From contig CATNEN010000038.1 of the NCBI GenBank assembly GCA_950097015.1, forward strand, positions 10,995,501 through 11,059,500: a DNA stretch of 64,000 nt. The letters run 5' to 3'. The notes below the pieces were generated by a model. It was given only the letters and a program-made list of their open reading frames with translations. It had not been told where the DNA came from and searched no databases. The stretch comes from Macrostomum hystrix. Lineage: Eukaryota; Platyhelminthes; Macrostomidae. This document shows positions 46,728 to 57,500 of the stretch, one piece after another; positions within the stretch are counted from its first letter, which is position 1, and the number at the start of each line of letters is the position of its first letter. The translations under genes were made by a program, and so were the position numbers.

Positions 46728-47352
46728 CCCCTGGTCTACTTATCTATCTATCTATTTTGCAGGGGGGCCTGGGGCACTTGTCGCACAGGCGACGGAGCGG
46801 CACGCCCCCAGACCGGCGAACTAGGCGCTTTTGCGCCCATCGCGCCGCCTCCCCTGAGCAGGCACCACACACAGCAGCACAGACCAGCCGGGGAGGGCAG
46901 GAGGCACCCAGAATAGACAGCAGTGTCCCCCACCCCAGCCCCACACGCACATAGCAGACCAATCCGGGGCGGAAGGCTGATAAGAAATCAGTCCTCAGGG
47001 GGGGCGGGTGATGAGTGTACAGTTATCCAATCACGCTGACGGAAGTCCAGAAAGCGCGCGGCGGTGCACACCCGCCCTCCAGCCACCCCCCGCAAGGTCT
47101 CACGCCCCAGCGCCAACGCACACAACTCACGCAACGCAGAACAGGCACACAGAAAGGTAGGAGCGAAGCTATTATTTCAAGCTTTGATTGCACGAAATAT
47201 GGTGCACCTCCGCCGGTCGCTACTGTCCAAACCCCCCCCAACAAGCCCCGAAATTAATCGTGACTTGAAGGGTAAATCGAACTAGCATCCTTTAGAGTGC
47301 GAGGCAGCGACGTTAGCCGCTGACCCACTCGCCCCTCCCCCTGGTCTACTTA
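46728..47352 (-). mobile_element. SINE family 3: 595-bp GC-rich retroposon with 15-bp target duplication
   Basis: CCCCTGGTCTACTTA is repeated exactly at 46728-46742 and 47338-47352. Between them, read on the minus strand, is a tRNA-like head (GTGGGTCAGCGGCTAACG as A box, GCTAGTTCGATTT as B box), a long GC-rich body, and a tail of GATA repeats after TTTTGCAAAATAG. This is a textbook retroposon structure, though longer than most SINEs. Frames across it are not genes. Confidence 0.85.
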
Positions 47353-48526
47353 CTCTTGAGTGAAAATAGCGCAGACGGACTAAAAAAAAACTTTAGCCAA
47401 AAAAATTGGAACTAGCTCGTAAATTTTCAAAGGGCAGAGGTGGGTTTCGTACTGCATCTTATAAAGTATATTTGCCGATAACAAATAGCTCGCTATATAG
47501 TAAGCGAAAGTTTGGATAAAGCATTCCAACTGAAAGCCGGAAAATCTGATCTATATTTGTTTAAATATGGCGAAGGCGATGAGTTATGCAGGTTTTAATA
47601 TAGAATAAAAAGCTATTCGAAATGTCGAACAAGACAGACTGGCGGACAGCCTAAAAGCAGATGGATCCACGGAGTTTGATTGGTTAAATAATTGTCGAAT
47701 AACTAGATGTCGGAGCGTGAACGTACATGAACAATACGCAGAGCCCTCGACATAGGACACATGTTTGAGAGAGTCTGCAATACAGCGATCAGAATAGTGC
47801 TCACTCTATCGAAATATTGGGGCGATAGGTTAAAACTCTTATAGCGAAAGTGAAGTCAATTCGAGTAAAGCATTTGTTTAAAATAATTGACTTCTTATAA
47901 AAGGGCAGCCAAAAACGTCTGTGACGTATTTGGCTGAAAAAGAAAAGTAGAGGCACTTTGCCGCCGGTCTCGACATGCGTTCAGACACGAGAGTAATATC
48001 AATGTGGGTAATACTAAATATGATCATAGTTAAATAGTTAAAAGCTGACGAGAGGCAGTCGCGAAGCAAATACATTAGTTGGCAGTGGCTACTAATATAC
48101 TAATTGTTGGCTACAGCTAAAAAAAACAGCTCGAATAATAAGCACGTAATGCTAGCGTACATGCAATCGTATTAATCAATAAGTGTAGAATCAAACGCTT
48201 GATCTACACCTAATCTATCATCATCTAGGATTCCTTGTTCCAATCAATTGATTTATTTGGGTAAAAATATCAGAAAAATAACATTCAAAATACGAGGCGT
48301 ATATTCGAAATTTAGAACTATATCATTGTCAAATACGTGACAAAGAGAAGTTAAAACAAACACGTGTTCCTATTCGACTGGGAAACGAAGTTGTTATGCG
48401 GCTTAGAAATAAGAAGCACAAAACAAGCTTTGAGAAACAGAAAACTTAGCGACCGATGGAGACATAGAAAGAAAGCGACATTGTCAGATTTTACCACCAA
48501 TTTGTTGTCATTAGCAACCGAATTGC
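47353..48526. other. AT-rich 3' flank of the twitchin-like gene
   Basis: No exon is seen. AATAAA on the minus strand at 48252-48257 is a candidate poly(A) signal for the gene that stops at 48527. Confidence 0.45.
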
Positions 48527-51500
48527 TTACTCCGAGTGCTTTTCAAGGATGCTCTGCAGGTCTTTCTGGTTTACATCCTCTCCGGCCAAGATCTGGGAAG
48601 CGATTTGATTTAGAAGCGTACAGGAAATTGCAGCAATGCATTTTGAAGCCTCATTCACTCACCTGCAAAGCGAAGGCTGCAAGCTCTTTGGCTCCGCCGT
48701 CGGGCATCGAAGCCTCCAGCTGGTAGCAGCCACTGTCCGTGCTCAAAGCCACTGGGATGCTCAGAGTAAATACGCCGCCCGATGAGCTAATCCGGAAACG
48801 ATCTCCGTCGGTCAACGGAGCACCATCCTTGCTCCAGGTGGCTGTCCAGGTGGGTTTGATTGGCGATATAAATAGTCTATGGTAAAGCTGGTACCATTGT
48901 ATCGTTCTGGAATCTATGGTTCAGAGCCTATGGTTCAGGAACCTTAGATTCCAATTCACTCACCGGTAGCATCGGTGGAGGTGGCCTTCGCGGTGACGGT
49001 CACCGGGGCACCCTCCTCGGCTGTGAATGAAACAGGAAACTCGGCAATGACGACCGGCGGTGGCGGCGGCAGGCCCGGCTCTTCGTCGGCAGGCGGTGGC
49101 GCGACTCGAACACTGCACTGGGTGACCAGAGGAACCTCACCGCCAGTCAGCTCCAGGCGATAGATGCCCGAGTCGTCTGGGTAGAGAGCCTCTGTCGCCT
49201 TCAGCGCAAACCGGCCAGCGCCAGCGTCAGCAAAAATCTCCACTTCATCCGACACGGCATGGCCGTTGACTGTCCAGTTGGCAGTTAGCTTCCTGTTGGA
49301 GGTGGCCGGGGCTGGTGCCACAATGGCCACTAATTCGAAAGGCTCAGCATCGGCCACAGACACCGAGGCTGGGTGTTTGAAGAATTTTAACGGCGCCGGC
49401 GGGGGCGGTGGCGGTGGCGGCGGCACTGGAGCAGCCTGAGGTGATTCCTGCCTAGCCCTGCCTCGACTGCTGCTGCTGCTCTTGACGCTTTGGCTGGAGA
49501 TTTCCGTCTTGCGCTCCTCCCTGATGCTCGTGCTGGAGCTACCATTGACAACGGTGGACGAGCGCTGCTGCTTCAGGGAGCTCTTATAGCTCGACGATGT
49601 TGTATCGGACGCCGAGTTTCTATCAACACTGATCGTCTCCTTGAAGCGAACCTTCGACGACTTGCTGGCAGACTTCCAGCGGCCCTCGCAGACGTCCAGC
49701 TTACACTGGGTCTCATCCTGGCCGCGGGAGTTCTCAACCCGGACGGTGTAGCGGCCGGCGTCCTCCAGACCGGCTGAGAAAATCTCGAGGCTGGCGACAC
49801 CGGAGACGAGCTGAATGTTGCACTCCTTGGATTTCGCGGTCAGCTCCTTGCCGTCCTTGAACCAGGAGACTGTTGGGGCCGGCTTGCCGTCCACTGTGCA
49901 GCTAAGCTTCACGAAGCCGGCCTCCTGAATGAAGCGGTTGCGGAGCGGGAAAGTGACTCGCGCTGGCCGGTCCGGCTCCGACCACAGCTCCGGCGGCGGC
50001 GAGGGCGACTTGCGGCGACGCGGCGCTTGCGCTTCGGAAGTTTCCGAGAGCTCGCGCTGGAGCATGGCTTCCACCTAATGAAGTTTGGTTTGAATCATCG
50101 ATTGCATTGAGTTTTACATTGAGTACAGCCTACCCACCAGCGAGAAGCAAATATGCCCATTTCCCTGGCACCAGAACACACGTGCACAGGGGTGTACAAC
50201 AATCTGACTTTCTTCTCGTCAGGCAGTGCGCACTCTCGCTGGGGCTCTAGACAAAGGGCGTAGATTGTGCAACAAGCTCCCTTTGTCTAGAGATACAATT
50301 CAGACTACTGACAGTAGAAAAGCAAAGACTTGGCTGCAAAACTCTCACATAACACTAAAAAGTATCGCCATAAAAATGGCAAGGTTAAAAGAGACTTCTG
50401 CGCACACTGAGAGTGGTGGGAGAGGACGGCGTGTGGCCATGGCTGACTGACGAAGGCAAACAAGCCAGAAACCGGTCTCGGTCTGCCAGCGCGAGGTTCG
50501 TTCCCCACTTTTAGTGTGTTACAAAGACCATCTCTACGATGCTGCACCACAAATGAATGTGGCCTCGTCAAATCCTGTCCGCTTTGCCACTCACCCCACT
50601 TTGGAATAGGCACAAAGTAGACGACTAAAGTAACGAAAAGACTTTATATTTGGTACAAATTCTTAGAAGGTGACTATATCATGAAGTTTATTGTGATTCC
50701 GTTTCTTTTTTAAGCTTGTTCGACCTAGCTCGGTGACCAATGCAGATCAGAAACACGCATTTAACAAAGTTATCGCAGCAGCGCCTTGAACAAACCTGCA
50801 GCTTGATGACGGCCTCCTTTCGACCAAAAGAGTTCTCAGCCTTCACCAGGTACTCGCCAGCATCCTCAGGTTTCACCCGATTGATTTTCAACGAGAAGTC
50901 GTTGCCAGAGTAGCGCTGCATGAACTTCACAGACTGGACTAGGGTCTCGCCGTTGCGTTGCCAGCTAACCAATGGCGGTGAGATCGAGAGCACCTTGCAC
51001 TCGAACACGGCGTTCTGGCCCTCTGCACAGTACGCATTGCGCGAGCGGAGTACGAACCTCGGCGCTGCCTCCTTACGGTCTGTTGAGAATGGAGTTGCCG
51101 TTTTTTTATGAAACAGAGCTGAGTACGAAATTCAGAATGGCAATCTAGCAAACGAAACTCACCAAAGCTGGTCTCGTAGACCTCGAACTGCTTCATCTGC
51201 AGTCGCCTGAGCGAGCCGAAGTCGGCAAGGCGGGCGATGCCCAGAATGCCCCACCAATTGGGCTGGAAGGTTCGAGTGATAATGTTAATAGTATATTCAG
51301 GTGGGCTGCTGGCAATGGCACATCATTTGGTGACTGTAGACCCGCAGCCAGCGAGGAGGCAGTTCTTTCCATTTCGCTGACTCCTGAGCACACGCACACA
51401 TATACTATACGCAGGCACAGGCTCACACAGGTGTGTACATATAACCTGACTTTCTCATCGTCAGGCTTGGAGGTTTAAAGGGCGTAAATTGTACGACAAG

Positions 51501-54500
51501 CCCCCAAGCCTTCTCTCTGCGGCTGCGCCCCAAATAATTATGGCCTCGCCGCGGATCTGAGCTCAGGGACCTTGGTGCGAGAGGCAAACGAGGCAATATG
51601 TCAGATTGCTCACATGCATGTCCAATCTGCGTTGGCGCAGCTTCTCAAACTTGCTGGCAGCAATGCGCTTGTCCAGGCCGTCCAGACTCCGGTCAGGCTG
51701 CAGCCAGACGTGCTCCAGGGCCTCGTGAACCGTCAGGCGTTTCTCGCCGCGTCGAACCAGCAGACTCTTGATGAAGTCCTTGGCTTCCTCGGACACCGAG
51801 GCGAAGGCTTCCTTGTTGAACTCCCAATCTCCGCGGCGCACGTTGGCAAGAGTCTCATAGCTGTCGTTGCCTAGGAACGGCGACAGGCCACTTAGACTGC
51901 GGGTTAAAGTGGGTTGGCCATCGAGGATTATTTTGTGTTCCTATTTTTGTTCAGTTCTGCTCCAATTTTTTTCATGTTTTCTGTTTATAACTCCTTTGTA
52001 TTACATTGTATCATTCGTTTGCTGCACTCGGCCTTCAGTTGTGTTTCAACCAAACCAAATCAATTTAACTATACCTTTTTGCGATTGAATTCGTCCAAAC
52101 TGCAAAACCTTTCGTCCACTAACGCTTTCTTAATGGGAGCTAAATTTAGATCATACCATAGACAACCGTGTTCACGCAAAACGGTTCATCCAGTTTGTAA
52201 AACATTTCGTCTAAACCCTTCGTCCAAACAGCTAACAGCTAAACGGAGCGACTTTATTTGATATCACGAGATATTGAACAAAGCAAAAACAGTGTCTCTT
52301 GTTAGAATGTTAGTTCAAAATGTCTTCGTAGTCCAAACAACGGCCGTAGTAACCCACAGTGTGATTGGTCCATTGCTGGCACTTCTCCTGTGTAATCACG
52401 TGCAGTGCAGCTTCGACCTCTCTCTTCAAAATGTGCATCCGCCAGGCATGCAGAGTCAGGTTCGCAGCAGCAGCAGCTTGCCGATTAGAGAGCTCGTGCT
52501 GAATAGCGGGAACTGACAGTGCCCTCTTCACTGATGCCTTCAGGGAAGACCCTGCGCGCTCAGTTGGGTTGAGATACGGAGAGTACGGTGGCAATTGATA
52601 GGTGCTGTGTTGCGGTGAAAGTCCAGGGACTTGAAGGTGAGCGCGGGCCCCATCAAAGATCGCCACCCACTCAGCCTCCACCAGGACATCCAGCTCTACT
52701 AAGAAGTCTGCAAAATTTTGAGCTCGAAAACCTCCTTCCATCAGCTGGCCTCGATATGCCCATCCTTGAGTTCTCGCCGTCCACAGGTTCAGCCCGAACT
52801 CATCGAGAAAAATCTGGTTCCTGTCGTGTCCTTCGTTCATCATCCACTGTGCGTACTCACATCTCGCCGCCTTCACAACTGGGTCGTTCCAATCAAACGT
52901 AATCTGCCTAGCCAGCTTCAAAGTCACCAGCTGTTTGTCAAGTGCTCGACTTATGGTTGAGACATGAGGAAGTTGACCTTCATTGCCAAGTTGCATCAGA
53001 TGGTTCCGCATCATTTGTAATGTCGCGGACGGGTTTGCCTCGAGGAACTCGATTATTGACTCAATCTGCTGCTCTTGCAGTTTCTTCGGACGGCCACCTG
53101 CTGATGGAAACTTCTCAATGCGCCCGGTTTGAACGTAGGTGTCGACAATCGTTTTGGCTGTCTTTCTCTTGATCCCAAGGATCTCGGCCAGTTGTTTCCA
53201 ATCGCGGCCTTCTTCAACAGCCAAGGCTAATCGCCTGCGGTCTTCGTTTGACACTGGATGGTAGGGGCCTCGGTTCATCTTCGACTGTTTTGCCGGGTTC
53301 GGAATGGAAGATAGGCCTATGCGTTGCTGTAGCTTTAGTGGTAGCAAAAGCGAACTGTCAATTGGGTGTTAACTATGGTAGGAACAGTACACTCGGTCTC
53401 TAGTCTAGGGGACGAAATGTTTTACAAACTGGATGAACCGTTTTGCGTGAAAACGGTTGTCTATGGTATGATCTAAATTTAGCTCCCATTAAGAAAGCAT
53501 TTGTGGACGAAAGGTTTTGCAGTTTGGACGAATTCAATCGCAAAAAAGTATAGTTTGCCTGCCTCGTACCCCAGGCCCTGAGCCGACGGGCTGGTCTATT
53601 TTCTCACCCTCCCTTCTTCTTTGCAGCGCTGATTGGCTCTGCTGGTTTTGCACCAATCAGCTTTACGCAGCTTTGGCAGCCAATCTCACTCTAGGGGGGT
53701 CATTTTCGTTTTTTTGTCGCAACTTCTAGCCCGCCTGGCTCGCGGATTGGTGGATTGGTTTGCGGGCATAGGTCCTTCTCTCACCCTCTCTCACCCATTC
53801 ATGAGACTAGTGCATATGCCGCCTCACCCCGTCACTTCAGGCGCCAAGTCTGGGCCAAAGAAAATCAACAAGCTAACAAGCCACCAGTGGAGAACGCTTT
53901 AGCAAGACGTGCTCTAAAAATAGATTAGGCCAGATCGTCTGAAGGCTCTGCATCTGAAGGCTGCGTACGGCTGTTCAGTCCATGGACTGAGGGACGACAC
54001 ACTAATTATGCCGGTACCCATTTAACAGCTAGGTGATTTGAACCAATGCAGAGTTTAGTGTATTGCTAAAGGACACAAATTGTTCCAGTGGAGTCTGGAA
54101 TCGAACCCCTGACCTTCAAGTCGTGAGTCCGACGCTCTAAACACTAGCCTACAACCTCCTACAACCTCCTTGCACTACTCATAGTGCAAAGGTCAACAGC
54201 TCAGTTCTATGCACTCACAGCACGTAGGCCAGAACTCCAACGGCCCACATGTCGGTATAGAATCCAACTGGCTCGTGATCGGCTATTTCCGGCGCAGCGA
54301 ACTCAGCAGTTGCCATGGTAACCTTGACCGGTTCGTTGGGATCCAGCTTAGTGGTCAGGCCGAAGTCGACTAGTTTGATATTTGTGGATTTCGACGTCTC
54401 GCAGATGATGTTCTCCGGCTTGATGTCCAGGTGCACGTAGCCCTGCTCGTGCATGTAGAGTAGACCCTCGCACACCTGCCTGATGTACTTTATCACTTCG

Positions 54501-57500
54501 GCTTCGGTCATTTTGTACGACTCGTCAGCGACGCGATCAAACAGATCCCCACCGGCGAGGAACTCCACGATCAGCACCGTCTCCTTCGTGCTCTCGTAGA
54601 CGTCGTGCAGGTTGATTAGCCGCGGGTGGTGCAGAGCGTTCATGACGGCCACTTCCTGACGCACCGTCTGCTTCTCGATAACACTGGGAGTCTGGATGAA
54701 CTTGGCAACGAAGAACTGCCCGGTGGACAGCTCCTTGCAGCGGTGAACAACACCGAAGGCGCCGCTGCCCAAGCGCTCCAAAATTTCGTAGTCGTCGTAC
54801 ACAGAGTGTGACTTAATAGTGGCCGGCAGAGGTCGCTTCTGCTTGTCCCACAGGTTGTTGTAAAACTTGTCGTAGTTGTCCGGCTTCGGCCCGCTGCCGT
54901 CCTCCGGTGGGCCCGCCTGCTGAGCGCCGGCCCTACGGGGCTTGACCGCCTCCTCGGCCAGCTGGTGCGGGCCGGACGGCTCTGAAGGCTCGCTTCGGCC
55001 ATGTAGGTTCTCGGCCGTAACGCGGAACTCGTACTGCCGACCGCGCATCAGGGCGCCTTCGATGGCGGCCTGCGTGAAACGGCTCTGGCTGCAGCGGACC
55101 CACTGGCCGTCTGGCAGGTCACGCTTCTCAACATCGTAACCGCTGATATAGGCTGGAGCTCCATCGGCGTCTCCGGGCGGCGGTTGCCATGTCAACACAA
55201 TGCTTGTGTCGCTGGCTGACTCGAGTCGCAGGCCACGCGGCGGCTCTGGCCTGTCGTTCACGCGAACCTCCACGCTGGCCGACGCAACTCCGAGCTCATT
55301 CTCTAGAGTGAGGCTGTACACACCCGAATCCGCTCGGCTGAGGTCATTCACCGTCAGCAGGCAGTGACGCTCTTTCTGCTCGGATTCGAACTTGCGACTG
55401 CCCACCTTTACGTCGGAGCCGTTGAGTTTCCAATTCGATGTCGGCTTTGGACAAGCGGAGAAGGGCAGTTTAATTGTGAGGCTGTCGCCCTTGTCCAACA
55501 CTGTTGGCTTCTCAAATCGAGGCGGCACCTTGATGCGTGGCTCCGAGCGGATTGTGAGGTCCGCCCGGCTGCTGCGAGAGCCGGCCTTGTTGGAGACACG
55601 GACGCTGTACTCGTCGGAGTCCTCGCCGAAGCAGTTGTTGATGGTCAGGTAGTACCTATCAAGATTTGCATGGTGGCATAATTCATTTCGGGCAAGACCG
55701 CGGAGAGCTTGTCGTGAAATTTACGCCCTTGACTACCAAACTTCAAGGAACAGTGAAAGTTTACATTGCTTGTGTGAGTGTGTACTCAGGATTCAGCGGA
55801 ATGGGCAGAATTGCCTCCTCGCTGGCTACGGGTCTACTGTCACCAGATCATGCTCCAGTGCCTACAGCCCTCCTGCAATTTTTTTCAATTTTTTGGGCAC
55901 GTTTTCTCAGGTTTGAGTGTTCTAATGCCAGATTTCTTACCTATCACCATCTTTTCCTATGTCTATGCGACCGCCAGATGACAGCTCGCGAACGCCTTTA
56001 AACCAGGCGACGTCCAGAGGCTGTGTTCCAGTTACCTGGACCTCAAACTCTGCCCTCTTGCCCTCGTTAACCTGCAGCCGCTTCAGTTGAGTAGTGAACT
56101 CCGGAAGGCTGGCAGCGTTCGGGTCTCGAACTGGGACTTTGCGCGACGCTCCTGACGGTTCGCTCATGCCGGCGGCGTTCTCGGCGAACACGCGGAATTC
56201 ATAGTCCTTGCCCTCCACCAGGCCGGGTATGTTGTAGGTGGTGTTGGGAATCGGCGCGAAGTTTACGCGGGCCCATGTATCTGTACCAGCTTCCCGCTTC
56301 TCAACGTGGTAGCCTGTGATTCGTCCACCGCCGTCAGAGGCTGGTCGCTGCCAGGTGAGCGACACAAAATCAGCGCCTATCTCTTCAGTGATCGGTTCGC
56401 CAGGCGCTTTCGGCTTGTCTGAAGAGTCGATGAAGGTCAGTTTGACGATGTCATAATATTATTTATGGAACTATGGGCTCCAAATTTGAGTGCAGTTGAG
56501 GAAAAGCACATTTTCAGAGCGTGTCAGAACATCACAATTATTTCAAGAAAACATCACGAGTACATCAAGACAACATCATGAGTTTATTAAGAGAACATCA
56601 CTAGCATATCAAGAGAACATCACTAGCATATCAAGAGAACATCACGAGCATATCAAGAGAACATCACTAGCATATCAAGAGAACATCACTAGCATATCAA
56701 GAGAACATCACTAGCATATCAAGAGAACATCACTAGCATATCAAGAGAACATCACTAGCATATCAAGAGAACATCACTAGCATATCAAGAGAACATCACG
56801 AGCATATCAAGAGAACATCACTAGCATATCAAGAGAACATCACGAGCATATCAAGAGAACATCACTAGAATATCAAGAGAACATCACTAGCATATCAAGA
56901 GAACATCACGAGCATATCAAGAGAACATCACTAGCATATCAAGAGAACATCACTAGCATATCAAGAGAACATCACTAGCATATCAAGAGAACATCACTAG
57001 CATATCAAGAGAACATCACTAGCATATCAAGAGAACATCACTAGCATATCAAGAGAACATCACTAGCATATCAAGAGAACATCTCTAGCATATCAAGAGA
57101 ACATCACTAGCATATCAAGAGAACATCACTAGCATATCAAGAGAACATCACTAGCATATCAAGAGAACATCACTAGCATATCAAGAGAACATCACTAGCA
57201 TATCAAGAGAACATCTCTAGCATATCAAGAGAACATCACGAGCATATCAAGAGAACATCACTAGCATATCAAGAGAACATCACTAGCATATCAAGAGAAC
57301 ATCACTAGCATATCAAGAGAACATCACTAGCATATCAAGAGAACATCACTAGCATATCAAGAGAACATCACTAGCATATCAAGAGAACATCACTAGCATA
57401 TCAAGAGAACATCACTAGCATATCAACAGAAAATAACAAAATCACAAGTATATGGTAAAAACTGAATAGGATATTAATGAGAACATATCGCGAGTGTATC

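Larger units (their letters stand above)
51690..54800 (-). other. protein kinase domain of the twitchin-like gene (split by a 2.3-kb intron)
   Basis: The N-lobe and most of the C-lobe are in exon 54219-55655: glycine loop LGSGAFGVVH, VAIK-type FFVAKF, catalytic HLDIKPEN (HLD instead of HRD, as in twitchin kinases), DFGL and the FAAPEI activation-segment end. The rest (LSGLSPF to ALEHVWL) is in 51614-51896. All catalytic residues are present, so an active enzyme is expected. The following segment in 51163-51262 corresponds to the autoinhibitory tail. The intron between the halves carries a transposon and a SINE. Confidence 0.9.

Noticed and set aside
46713-47285. Several 60-80-codon Pro-rich frames on both strands
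   Set aside because: They lie entirely within the GC-rich SINE bounded by the 15-bp target duplication.
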